Assembly: GCA_028023455.1 (NCBI GenBank)
Contig: JAQFVV010012490.1
Coordinates: 562,001 to 626,000 of the forward strand
Direction: 5' to 3'
From: Epiperipatus broadwayi
Lineage: Eukaryota > Onychophora > Udeonychophora > Euonychophora > Peripatidae
Length of the DNA stretch: 64,000 nt
The stretch's first letter is position 1. The number at the start of each line of letters is the position of its first letter. Positions 46,560 to 57,682 of this stretch are shown in pieces. Below the pieces are notes generated by a model. The model was not told the DNA's origin. It saw only the letters and a program-made list of their open reading frames with translations, and did not search any database. Position numbers and translations under genes: made by a program.

Positions 46560-47120
46560 GTTTTCTTTATGCACTATCTTAACTATTACTGCTAAAATTT
46601 TGGAACTCATGATTGATAAGAGTTTAATTTCATGGACTACTCCCATTTTAATGGTCTCCTTGTAAGTTGTTTCTTGAGGTCAGCAAACACTCTGTTTATC
46701 ACCAGCCAACCCCCCAAATTGTTACAAATAGAATGTCCTCTTTCAAGAGCATTTCCATATTTAGAACCTTTAGAAAGCTCCTTAATGCCCTGGTTATAGT
46801 CATGTACTCATTCCTCTTCATTTTGCTATTTATAAAATGTAGCTGCACTATGCGTTTTGAGGACAGAAATATTTGTTTAGTTTTCCCACTAATATCAAGT
46901 ATGGCAACTGTTCTGAATCTTCATGATCACATAATCAATTTGTGATTACAATTATTTGTTGCCCAGCATAACATACCAAAGTGGCAACTTTAATGGGGTC
47001 ACTAACAGTTCCATTAATAAGTTTCTTGACCCTCTTTTTGTAAATTGGCCAATCAAAAGGGTTATTAACATAAAATTCATTTATTGTTACTTGCAGTACA
47101 GGTATTATTTTAACACTCAT
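46560..47120 (-). pseudogene. Gag remnant of the gypsy element
   Basis: Minus strand: NPFDWPIYKKRVKKLIN and SDPIKVATLVCYAGQQ (frame 46935-47120) match the W-x-x-Y-x-x-R ... K-x-A-x-L-L-x-x-x-G pattern at the start of gypsy Gag capsids. LVGKLNKYFCPQN (about 46860-46900) and QNEEEYMTITRALRSF follow in a shifted frame, matching the L-x-x-x-F-x-P and ESVxxYxxxLR blocks. Several stops. The plus-strand frame at 46667-46945 is an antisense shadow. Confidence 0.75.
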
Positions 47121-47349
47121 CTAATTTAAAGACTAATACTAGATTTCCCTCTCCCCCCATGATTACTTAGATTCATTCACTAGCTAACTTCCTCTTTGGC
47201 TGACTAACTGATCTAATTTTCTAATTACAAGTCTGAAATCTATTAATGACTACAACAGTTTCTAGCTACGATATCGAATTCTACCACTAACTACTATAGT
47301 TTCTATTTATGGTTCAAAATCTATCCTGTAGCTGACTGTACCCGTTTTC

Positions 47350-48082
47350 TGCTGTGTATTGTCACAAGTATGGTAGCTGTGGTAAGGGTGGACTGACACA
47401 CAAAAATTAATATAACAAAGAAATTTGAGTGACTAACCGTGACATTTATTTTCCAACAACTTAACAAAAATCAATTAATATTTCTGTTTACACATAATAT
47501 TGAATAATGCTTACATATAATAAAATATTAAATGACACAAATATTCAGACATGGATATTTACTAAATCATAATAAGACTGGTGTGGCCTATAAAAGTCCC
47601 TAGGCCCACATTTAAACCTTTAGTGAAAAAGTTCATTGGGGGCATCATAATCCTCTTAAACACCAGTCTTTCAGTTCCTTGGTTACAATATGAATCAGTT
47701 CCGATGATGTGAGTGTGTGTGCGAAGCTTACTCCTTCTCACAGGTGAACTTTTATCTTGTTCCAGAATATTCCAAGACAGCAATGCTATAGTCATGGAAA
47801 TTTCTAGATCAATCTAGTTGCTATTAATGCTATTCTATTTCTGGAACAGGAACCAAGCTTAATCTTTAGTTTGATTTACTTCTTTAATCACAATTATTTC
47901 CTACTAATGGAAATCTCTAAGTACCCTTATATCAGAAAATATTTTTATTTTACTAAAACATGTATGGCTTTCTTTTGCTTTCATAAATAATTTAGTTCAA
48001 TTTATTTATTATTAATTTAGCACAATTTACTTTATTTACATTATTCTAAACATAGTACAGTTTACATTATTCTAACATAGCA
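47350..48082 (-). repeat. 5' LTR of the gypsy element
   Basis: 733 bp, same length as the partner but with many substitutions; the length match with divergence indicates mostly point mutation since insertion. Confidence 0.85.
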
Positions 48083-48087
48083 TAATC

Positions 48088-50382
48088 TGCAATATTTTTC
48101 TTTTATGTCTTGTTCAATGGTCAAAATACATTTCAAATAGTGGAAAATCTAATGGGGGGGGGGGGGCTAACTCAAATGCTTTTAGTATCATTCAGCTCAT
48201 ATAATAAATTAAACTTGACCTACATAAACTCAATCATATATAAAAATTCTGAAGTTTGTTAGTGGTCCTTTAATTTAAATTAACTAAGTTCCATTACTAT
48301 GTTGACTTAAAAAAGATGAAATAAGACATTTTACATATACCAATACTAAAATGCTTTATTAAATAAGTTCACCTGATAAATAATAAATGTGATAAATGAG
48401 AAATAAAAGCTTTATATTATAAATATCAGTTTTATAAATCAAAATTGAAATTAATAAACTTAACTATTAGAATAAAAATTAACATTAATGCAGACATGTT
48501 GTATGGCTGTGATTCACTAGAGTATAGTTTGGAAATGAATATGATTATCATTTACATAGATGTTATGAGCTATTATTTTTTTGAAGTTAGAAATATTTAG
48601 TTTAGAGGAAATGGCTTATTACCCTGTTATAATTCAGCATAGTCTAAATTGTTAAAGAAATTACAGAGTAATGATAATTTATTTTTAATTAATATCAGAG
48701 AATAAAGAAATAATTTATACTTTACTGTTAATGTTGCAGGGAGTTGAGATTTGTTAGCATTAAGGATCAGCAGTGACTTAAGAGATGATATGAAGTCATA
48801 ATTCATGTCATAAAAAGAATATTCATTGTAATATAGCCATTTAACATCTGAAGTTACAGAAAATATTTATTTTTAGCCATATTAGTTCATATAAATTTAG
48901 AGAATTTATCATGGATTCATTTATATTTTTTGCCATGAATATTTGACATGCCTTGTACCAAAAGTCATTATCCGAGATAATGAATTTATGAACACTATAG
49001 TATCAGAAAGATAATTTATTTATATTTTCCAGCATGCAGTTGAAATAGCCATGTTATTTGCACCCAAGAAGATCTTTTTCCAGGATATTTTATATACATG
49101 GTTTAAATATATCATTGAGAATTTTTTTATGCATTTGGTTTTATTTAATGGATGTTACTAAATGACATGATCACATTTGTTTCTTAATAATTTTAATAAC
49201 TGTAAATTATTTCAACTCTGGCATATTTCAATTTAATCTTATATTATAGATGATATATAATTCAAGATGATCTCAAATATTTGATAATGATGATTACATA
49301 TACATGCTAAATTTAAAAGAGTATGTCCAATATTTTCACGATATATTGTGTTACATTAGGGCAAAGAAAATAATTATTACAGTAAATGAATAGCTATGTG
49401 CTTATTAAATTATACTGGATTTAATTACTTATGAGATTACTTAAGTAAAAAAATATTTAAATACCATTACATATACAGGATCATTCGTTCTGAAAGTGAA
49501 TTGAGAGAAGAAAAAAAACATGAGAATAGTTGGAGAAGTCAAGCTCATTTAAAATTAAGCAGGATGAAAAAGCAATACACTTTGGAAACTAAAAAGTCTT
49601 TGTTAGTAGAAGGTTATAAAAATAGTAAATGGTTATAAAAATAAAAGTAATCGTCTTGGAAAATCATTAGATCTTTATATATAAGGTGAAATAGTAATAT
49701 CAATAGGTAGTAAAATTACACATACCTTATATACAAGAAACGTGTTGTTATACTTGCCAAACTTAATATTTTCTTGTGTTTTTTAGAAATAGTTTCATTC
49801 AATATGGAGATCAGAGGTCCATGACATCATGACTTATTGATGGAAATAACTTGCTAAAGATAATTGTAACAGGGTGAAAAGGGAAGATGAGTGAAAAAGA
49901 ATGAAAATTTTAACTACAGAAATATTATTCATTAAATGGATAGATAATCTCTAGTCTAATGAATGACTAATAAAAATTATTAATATACTCCCATCAATTA
50001 ATTTATGTCAAAGTTGTGAAAGCTGAAAGTTTGACTCATCAATTAAACTATAGAAATTCTCTATCTATATATACTGAACAATGATAAAGATCTATGCATG
50101 AGAATGTGATCTGAGCCAAATGATGAGTGTTGGTTCAACATGAAATGTGCATCTTGGGGATCATGCATCTTTTTCACACCTTTGGTCATATGTTTATGAT
50201 TACAACCCTCCACAAGGTGTTAAATGTGGATAGAAACCACTTTCTCACTACCTTGCATGAGACTGCTGTAGTGAAAATTAAACTACAAAAATATTATTCA
50301 TTAAATGGATAATCTCTAGTCTAATGAATGACTAATAAAAATTATTAATAGCAAGGTAGCTATTTGTTATTTTTCTTATAAT
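48088..50382. other. AT-rich region with G13 tract and an 85-bp direct repeat
   Basis: No gene seen. A run of 13 G lies at 48154-48166. The phrase taatctctagtctaatgaatgactaataaa and its ~85-bp context occur at 49898-49982 and again at 50268-50350 (period ~367 bp), just left of the Penelope-like element. The plus frame at 50127-50312 lies between them and has no domain. Confidence 0.5.
49898..50350. repeat. 85-bp direct repeat, 367-bp spacing
   Basis: Both copies run from a gaaaatt-aactacaaaaatatt-like start to aaaaattattaata; one has a 4-bp insertion (gata). It may be a tandem duplication or the imprint of an insertion between the copies. Confidence 0.75.
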
Positions 50383-50459
50383 TTGAAAAATATTCTTATA
50401 TCTTCTTTACTTTTTTTGCATTTCTTTCCATATATATGGCAGTTAATAAATATAAAGAA

Positions 50460-50830
50460 GATAAAAAAAAAAGAAATAGATATTCCGATAATGAAATTAA
50501 AACAAATTATAGAGATATGTTGTAAAGAAATATTTGAATTTAATGGAGAATATTTTAAACAGAAGAATTATCAATAGGAGGAGCATTAAGTGGGGTATTA
50601 AGCAATATATATGCATGGAAGAGATGAAAAAAGTAATGATAGATGAAGAAAATGATCCAATAATGTTAAAAAGATATGTGGATAATTATTTGTTAATTTT
50701 TAATAAAAGTGAAAGGCAAATAGATAAGTATTTAGAAAAAATTAATAAAATAGTCGAGAATATAAAATTTACAGTAGAAAGAGAAAAAGATGTTGTCATA
50801 TTTGGATATATTATTAAAAAAATCATATGA
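50460..50830 (+). pseudogene. Penelope-type reverse transcriptase fragment
   Basis: Frames 50383-50577 and 50534-50830 plus one shift: EIDIPIMKLKQIIEI ... EFNGEYFKQKN precedes LSIGGALSGVLSNIYA (about 50564-50611), the G-L-x-x-G-x-x-x-S block; KRYVDNYLLIF (about 50671-50703) is the YVDD catalytic box with the second Asp changed to Asn; NIKFTVEREKD (about 50758-50791) is the stretch before the LPFLD block. Order and spacing are those of Penelope-like polymerases, which are related to telomerase. One frameshift near 50575 and the Asp-to-Asn change make it inactive. Confidence 0.85.
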
Positions 50831-51350
50831 CAAAGGAAAATATAGAATAGAAACATCAGTATATAAGAAAATAAATATAAATAATAATATAACGAATTGG
50901 AATTCTAATGTAGATAATAAATATAAAATAAGTAATATTAGTTCAAGAGTTTCATAGAGCTATTAATTATTGTTCAAATGAAGAAGAATATAAGAAAGAG
51001 ATAGAATTAATAGTTAAAGAGCTTAAAAAAAATGAATATCCAGAAAAAATAATAGAAAGTGTAAGAATAGCAGAAGAAAAAATAAAGATAGAAAAGAGAG
51101 GAGAAAATGTAAAAAAGAAAAAAAAAAAAAGAATGAATATATGAGTTAAAACATATAATAATAATATAGTAAAAAACATTAATAAAATTAATAAAGAATA
51201 TAATATGATTAAATTTAAGATAGTAAATAAAAAAAGGAAGAATAGAATGAATATAATAGATAATATGTATATTAAAAAAATAGAAAAACATATAAATGGA
51301 GTATATGAAATAGAATGCAAATCACGTGAAGAAAAATAAGAACTAAATAT

Positions 51351-51698
51351 ATTAAAACAGGCAAAACTCACTATATGTATTGTCACTTACAGCAAGCTAG
51401 AGTCATCAATGGATGCCAGACAACTTGTGCATAAAATTCCCATCTAGTGTCTACTCATCCAATATCCCCAGACTAGTTTCTGACTTGTGACCTTCATCAG
51501 TGAGGAGCCACAAGCCAGAAACTAGTCTGGGGATATTGGATGAGTAGGCACTAGATGGGGATTTTATGCACAAGCCTTCTGGCATCCATTGATTACTCTA
51601 GTTTGCTGTGAGTGGCAATACATATAGTGAGTTTTGCCTGTTTTAATAACAGTTATAAGCAAGCATAAGAAATGGTGATCATGTGATGTTTACAGGCT
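51351..51698 (-). mobile_element. Fold-back retrozyme-like element, copy 2
   Basis: 348 bp flanked by 14-bp duplications taagaactaaatat (51337-51350 and 51699-51712). Two arms (51351-51509 and 51510-51646) are inverted copies meeting at gagcc/acaagcc; a 52-bp tail with gtgatcatgtgatgttt matches the right end of the 262-840 element. The left arm carries a complete hammerhead-like core on the minus strand; the right arm has only the 3' half. It lacks the long middle part of the 458-bp unit in copy 1. Confidence 0.85.
51465..51506 (-). ncRNA. Hammerhead-ribozyme-like motif, copy 2
   Basis: Minus strand: stem I UCCUCA (51501-51506), CUGAUGA (51494-51500), stem II AGGUCACAAGUCA, GAAA (51477-51480), CUAGUC (51471-51476), stem I 3' UGGGGA (51465-51470). 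Core and stem I match copy 1 exactly; stem II has an A-A mismatch next to the core and two wobble pairs, so it is weaker. Confidence 0.65.
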
Positions 51699-52484
51699 TA
51701 AGAACTAAATATGTGGGGGAAACAAACAATTCAATACATACAAGATTAATACAGCATAGGTATAAGAAATCACCAATTTATACACATTTTATAGAAACAA
51801 GATATAGATTTGAGAGATAGTGTGAAAATGATTGGTTATACTAATAATAAAAAAAAAGAAAATTAAATGAAGCTATATTAATTAAAAGAATAAAGCCAAA
51901 TCTAAATAGAGATGGGGGGGGGGGGCAGGCATTATTTTTATAAAAATATTATTAATACAAAAATAAATAAGAAAATATAAAAAGTTTAAAGAATAGGATA
52001 AATAGTTGGAAAAAAATTGATAATAGAGGGTTAAATGAAAGGAGTATATGAAAAAAAGGCTAATAAATTTTTGAAGAATTCAGTTACAGTTGTAGAGAGA
52101 GAAGTGAAATTTATAGTGGTAAGTAAAATGAAAATAAAAAATGAGAATAGGAAAATAAAAATAGATGAGTAGGAATAAAATAGGAATTATTAATAAAGGA
52201 ATAATATATAAAATAATAGAAGATAATAAAGGATATTAGGTAATAAGTATATATAAAAAATAAAATAGAAAGGTTATAGTAATATATTAAAGAATAAATG
52301 TGGAATGATAGATAGGATAGAATAAAATAAAAAAAGAATAAAGTTAAAGTAAAAATAAAATAAGAAAATATAAGAAATAAAAAAAGCAAAGCTAAAGGGT
52401 TAAAGTTAAATATGATTATGAATGGTATTAATATGTATATAAAATAATGGTTATATGGGTATATGATTATATGTTTAAATGTTA

Positions 52485-52520
52485 CAGCTCTGATGAAGAC
52501 TGCAGGACAGTCATAACTGT
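52485..52520 (+). ncRNA. Degenerate hammerhead-like motif in the Penelope tail
   Basis: CTGATGA (52490-52496), A, stem GACTG-CAGGA-CAGTC (5 perfect pairs), then ATAAC where GAAAC is expected, then TGTG. Stem II is intact, but the GAAA core has two changes, so activity is unlikely. Confidence 0.5.
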
Positions 52521-52595
52521 GAGCAAAACAAAGAAGAAATTATATATATAAAAAAATTGCATTAAAGTATATATGAGATGATAAGAAAATTTTAA

Positions 52596-55259
52596 TATAT
52601 ATGAATTTGAAAAATAATAATAATATCATTTTCTAAACAATATCGCATAAACCCAAACCATGAGGGTATATTTTAAAAATGATCAAAATTTAAAGTCAAT
52701 TTCAATTATTTTCCAGATTCAAGAACTTATTGGTATCTAATTAAGCAAAATTGTTACTGAACAAATAATGAATGGATCTTTTGTAACATCTTTTCTCCAG
52801 CAATCTTTTAGCCACATTTCAAACTTACATTCCTGTATGATGTACTTGGAAACAGTTTTTCATTTAAATTCTGACCATTGCAATATATATATTTGTTTTG
52901 GTTTTTTTTTACTTTAGCTAAATTTAAATGATTTTCTGTTGAAGGTTAAGAAATTAATTGTAAGTACTTCCGGTTTATTATAATTATTTATAAAATATAT
53001 TATCACCACTATATTTTATGATAATAATTATTCTATAAAAGATATTTTATTTATATTTAATTTTTTATATAACTAATATATGAATAATGTATGCAAACAC
53101 ATGTACATATATCTATTAGTATACACATTCAAACATGTATAAATATATATCGATAAGTATAATGATTTTAATATTTTAACTTTGTATATACTAGTTTTAT
53201 ATTTAAATTTTCTATTTTGAATTTATATCATTTTTTTTATTATATAAAAATATAGTGTATATATGAGCACACATTTATGAACAGTATATATAAATATCAT
53301 CCAATTAAAATATTTAATGTTTCTACTGATAACTATTTTTTATATGCACTGAATTATCAATCCATCATTTATACATGCATCATTTTTAATATCCATCTGC
53401 TTTCTTTGGTCATGAAATCAGCTCCATAAAAATACATTTTTTTTATGGGTCCATTGATTTTCACATCTACTATTGACAAATCATGATACTTGATGCAATA
53501 TTTTATCACATGCAAGGTGTTTTGTTTTTAATTTCAAACACTACTTCTATTATATTATTAAAATCTATTCTCATTTTTAATTCTAATGTTTCAGAGGTGA
53601 CTTTATATATAGTTATATATTTTTACTTTGTGTTTGAATTAGAAATGCAACAATTAATTTCACTTATTTTATATTCTACTATGTATGGCACTTGTTCTTT
53701 AAAAAACTTTTTGTTTTGTTTTTAAGTGCAAACTTTTGATTTTCTTATCCAAAATAATAAAGATTATTTATTTTGAAAAGTAATGCTATCTAATCATAAT
53801 TAATTTTAACTTTTTTTTTTTTCAACATATGAAATTATTGTTATATAAAATTATATATACACACACACTCATGATTGCAAATATATTGTGCACAAATAAA
53901 TAGGAAATGTTTTGAATTCAAATATACAAATTGTACTTAAAGCTAACAGTTAAGTTGAATTTTAGTGTATAGTATTTTAGTAAATAATACTGTTTTTAAT
54001 CTATATTTTTTTTATATGATTGTATTTTATTGCTTTATTTATTTATCATTTATTTTCTTAATCCATTGAAAATCAAAAGATTGAGAATTCACTATATAAG
54101 TATATTTTATTTTAATTAAATAAGAAATACACTTGTATAAAAAAGATTATAAATGATTAGAAATTGCATATTCAATAGGAATATTATATATTTATATGTT
54201 AACTCATGGATATGTATTCTCATAGTAAGATATATTTGTATAGAGTAAAAATTATAAATAAATAATTTCAATTTCCAATAGGATATTTATATACATATAC
54301 TGACTCATAGATATGTGAATATATAAACATATATTTTTGTATATAATATATAAATTCAAAATAAAAATTTTAAATATAAAACTGCAATATAACCAAGACA
54401 TAAAATTAAAATTAATATATATACAAATTTAAATATATTTGTAAATGCACTATTTTTTAGAAAGTATATAATTTACATACATATATTTATAGATTATTTA
54501 TTGATAAAGATTAAAAAAAAATACATATATGTATTTTTTAAAAAATTAATTACAAAACTAGACAGTAAAAATGAAAGAACATAATAAATAGTATTTATGT
54601 ATTGTATAAAATTGTTATTAGTTGTACTTTAAGACATTCAAGTTACTCAATGCTAAATAATATTTAAATACAAGCATAGTATATTGGACATCTTTTATCA
54701 TTTTCAAATGTATGTGGTCTTGTGTATAGTTATATAAGACAAAGTGGATGATTTAAGGGAGCACGAAAGTCAGGGTTCAAACCCCTCTAATTCCATGTTG
54801 AATAGGAAAACAAATACATAATTTTAAATAACACAATATATATTATTTTATATAATTTTTCTCAATTTTAGTCAAACTTTTTAAATAACATTTAAAATAA
54901 GAATGTACTATATAAAAATAATGTTTATATATCTAATGTTATACATTACCAAACAATATTTTTAAACATTACTTAAAAAATTTTATGTTTAAATTTTTAA
55001 ATAAAATACATTTCGAGAAAATAATTTATTTATATTATTACTATATAGATGGGAAATTTGGCTATATAAAAAATAATACATTTTAAAAAGCTTTATTTAG
55101 AATAACTACAAAAAAATTAATTGTTTTTCATTTTAATTTTTGAATGATATGAAATCTATATGTAAGGAATTTCTTAATCTTAATTTTATGCTAATTATAG
55201 GCATTTTTGACTTTTGGCAAGAATGTTAAATATGAAATATCACATTAGTTTCAATATCT
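52596..55259. other. Very AT-rich region, no gene seen
   Basis: Long TA-rich microsatellite-like stretches, densest at about 53000-54600. At 54745-54815 the phrase gtcagggttcaaacccctc is a good polymerase III B box with a weak T-arm stem, but no A box or tRNA fold could be defined, so it may be a SINE relic. The plus frame 53483-53725 has no domain. Confidence 0.5.
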
Positions 55260-55400
55260 TCATTAGAAGCAATAATTCACCCTATTTATTCTGTTCTGGA
55301 GCTATCTAATTAAGCTAGATAATAATGCTACATCCACATTCTCAGACATGTTTCTGACTAGTGGCCTTCTTCAGTGAAAGGCAGATTTGCACATAACATA
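55260..55400 (-). repeat. Diverged fragment of a hammerhead-bearing retroelement
   Basis: Contains the third hammerhead-like motif (55339-55379). The phrase attcaccctatttattctgttctgga near 55275 has a diverged counterpart near 56215 (aattcactttattctattctgga), and aaaactagtctggg near 56500 recalls the CUAGUC-UGGGG junction, so further decayed pieces extend to about 56520. No target duplication found. Confidence 0.45.
55339..55379 (-). ncRNA. Hammerhead-ribozyme-like motif, copy 3 (diverged)
   Basis: Minus strand: UUUCA (55375-55379), CUGAAGA (55368-55374; canonical CUGAUGA with U to A), stem II AGGCCACUAGUCA, GAAA (55351-55354), CAUGUC (55345-55350), UGAGAA (55339-55344). UUUCA pairs with UGAGA, replacing the different stem I of copies 1 and 2, and the palindrome ACAUGU replaces ACUAGU. 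Structure is kept while sequence differs. The position changed in the core (third-last) is tolerant in known hammerheads. Confidence 0.55.
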
Positions 55401-55967
55401 TATAACACAATGTAATTTAAAAGTGCTGTATCATATTGCAGAATATTCAGATGCCACTATAAAGTATATCGCTTATTAAACTTGAATGTTTATTACTGGG
55501 TAAACTTATTAAACAAATTTTATATTTACAATATTTATTCTGGGTAGAATCACAGCTTAAAAACAACTGAAATTATAGTCTTAAGAATCACAGAATGTAT
55601 ATTATCATCGTATAGTTTTCAGTATTTCCAGAATGATGAGTAAAACTAATTAAGACATTTTTTTCTTTAGATTGTAAGATATTTAATAAAATAAATCAAT
55701 TGATAACTTGCATTATAAAATAAAACTAATGATACTGGAAACAAGCTTAACAAAAAAAAAAAGCTGGTTAAAAAATAATTTTAAAAAATGACGGTCAGAT
55801 TAACAAATTAATGCAATGGAGAATATTTAGTATTAGATATAGGACAGTTTAATTTTAATGCTGTTTAAAGAATTTTCAAAAAATCATTGGTGAGAGAGAA
55901 AGACTTTAATCACTTACCAGCAAGTATTTTTTTTTTCTTTTACTTTAAAATAATTAGTTTACAATAT

Positions 55968-56055
55968 TAATTGTGAATATAGAAGATTTGAACTCAGACT
56001 TTCAAACAACCTTCAACTATCCACACTATCTCATACTACTGTCACAGCCATAAAA
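55968..56055 (-). repeat. tRNA-like repeat (SINE-type), copy 3, head only
   Basis: tttgaactcagactttcaaa...cttcaactatccacactatctcatactactg matches the head of the repeats at 23855 and 26265; the body is absent. A further weak relative (ggaatttgaactcaggga) lies near 59052. Confidence 0.6.
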
Positions 56056-57680
56056 GGCTATCAACATAATAATAATAATTAAGATTAAAGCCTGATATTA
56101 TACTTTGATTCTGCTAATAACTTAATTCTGAAATAAAACTTTTGAGAAACTTGAAAATTTGATTAGGGTAGAACATCTTCGAAGATAGAATAAAATTTTG
56201 TATAACAATCAGTAATTCACTTTATTCTATTCTGGAACCATCAATTATAAGCACGAATAATCAATGTTCATTATTTGTAGTGCTAAAACCACACCTTTCA
56301 GAACAGTTTTTAGCTACTGAAATTAAGATTTGTATAAAAACATCCAATACCTATTTTTATTTATCATATAATGTCTAAGCTGAAATTCAAAATCAGTCTA
56401 AGATTTTAAATTTTGATTAATATAAAAAAGTAAATGTGGCTGTTTGGTATATGAATACGAATCTAATATTCTCACTCAAGAAAACCTATTCTTAAAACTA
56501 GTCTGGGAATTAGAATAAACTAATGTCTATTGATTAATCAACTTATAATAGATGGTACAGAAGTAAAATAAATGAAGCAAATTATTGCTTCTAATGCAAA
56601 TGCTGAAAATAAGCAGAGAAAATCAAATATTTACTTTGAATAAAATTCTTAATTTTGTTGGCATTTTTAATATTGTTTAATAAACTGGTTGAAGCTATTT
56701 TTTTAATATAAGATAATGGGTCATTTATTATTATTATTATTTCAATCACATTAAATAATTACATATTGTCATTGTATGTTAATAATATGGGTTCATTAAG
56801 ATTTTGACATAGCTTTAAAATAAAGATACTAAAAAGTACCATTGACAATGATCAAGTATTCTTCTTTGTAGTATTCTATTGTATAATTAACTCAACATTC
56901 ATTCAGGCAAAAAACATGTGTGCATATATTCAAAATATGATAATATAGCAGAATCTAAAAATAAAGACACAGAACATACATATCAAAAGAAATCACAAAA
57001 ATACAAATATATATTTAAAATTTTTATAATTATCAAACACTTAAAAGAATATTCAGTATATAAATCACTCAAGTCAATAAGAGCCTACTGTTTCCATGAA
57101 ATGTCAAAAAGCTTATCAAATAGTTTGCATGACAAAGCATTTGCTATTTTAAGCTGTGATATCTTTTTCAGTAAAGAAAATACTACAAATTCTAAATAAA
57201 TGCTATTTTTATTTTTATTTAACAAAAATTTATTAAAAAAAAGTATATATATATGTCTATACATCAAATTTAAATATCTGTACCTACCTTCTTAATACTT
57301 TAATTTACTTTTACTGTCTTAAAACTAATTAATGGTATACAAATTTCAGCCATCAATGCATATAGACACAGAAAAATTATCCATCATAATAATGTGCATG
57401 CAGACACATTAAATTTGAGCAAGTAAAACACCTTATAATGTTGTTTAAACATTTAATTTACACCTATTCATTTAAAAAAAAAAAAAAAGCAGATGATCAC
57501 AAAATTCAACTACAGTATGTATAAGCTATCATGCAATCAAATAATTTATGAAATCATTAACATTTTTATCAAAGCACTTTATAAAAATGTTCCAAATAAA
57601 TTGCTTAATATACTAATGAATTTGATTTTCATAACATTAATGAATGATTTCACTTGGTCTTTAAATATTAAAAAAACAAG
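56056..57680. other. AT-rich region, no gene seen
   Basis: Unique AT-rich sequence with possible decayed retroelement pieces near 56200-56520 (see 55260-55400). Frames at 56918-57267 and 57493-57726 have no domain or splice support. Confidence 0.5.
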
Positions 57681-57682
57681 TA

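Larger units (their letters stand above)
43842..48082 (-). mobile_element. Decayed Ty3/gypsy LTR retrotransposon
   Basis: Direct repeats of equal length (733 bp) at 43842-44574 and 47350-48082, with ends tgctgt...tagca, flanked by taatc at 43837-43841 and 48083-48087 (5-bp duplication). On the minus strand the interior carries, in order, Gag (46935-47120), a CCHC knuckle (46410-46460), the end of RNase H, the integrase zinc domain (45880-46020) and the integrase C-terminus (44569-44950). Protease and the reverse transcriptase catalytic region are missing: only ~110 bp separate the knuckle from RNase H-like sequence, so an internal deletion is inferred. LTRs are noticeably diverged, so it is old and inactive. 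Confidence 0.85.
51270..51955 (+). pseudogene. GIY-YIG endonuclease of Penelope-like element 1, split by an insertion
   Basis: Before the insertion: NGVYEIECKSREEK (about 51296-51337), the G-(I/V)-Y part with its first Cys. After it: KYVGETNNSIHTRLIQHR (about 51708-51763), the Y-V-G-E-T, R-L-x-Q-H part, then SPIYTHFIETRYRFE (the His block) and, after a shift, LNEAILIKRIKPNLNRD (about 51864-51914) with the catalytic Glu. The insertion plus its 14-bp duplication falls between the two halves. The 3' end runs into a G12 tract (51914-51925). Confidence 0.85.
50383..52595 (+). mobile_element. Penelope-like element 1 (RT + GIY-YIG), interrupted
   Basis: Plus strand: reverse transcriptase (50460-50830), GIY-YIG endonuclease (51270-51955) and a 3' tail with a hammerhead-like motif (52485-52520) ending in the phrase attgcattaaag that recurs in the fold-back at 11293-11561. 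A 348-bp retrozyme-like element is inserted in the endonuclease (51351-51698). Frameshifts in poly-A runs inactivate it. The 5' end is not defined. Coding parts are extremely purine-rich on this strand (Lys/Glu/Asn codons), unlike the second Penelope-like element. Confidence 0.85.

Noticed and set aside
51007-51386. Minus-strand frames of 139 and 94 residues, very rich in Phe/Ile/Ser
   Set aside because: They are antisense to the Lys/Glu/Asn-rich Penelope-like coding region on the plus strand.
52111-52389. Minus-strand frame of 92 residues resembling a membrane protein
   Set aside because: Hydrophobicity comes from reading the complement of A/G-rich Penelope tail sequence; no start context or family.
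54745-54815. Possible tRNA gene with a good B box
   Set aside because: No acceptor or anticodon arm could be folded and no A box found at the right distance; at most a SINE relic.
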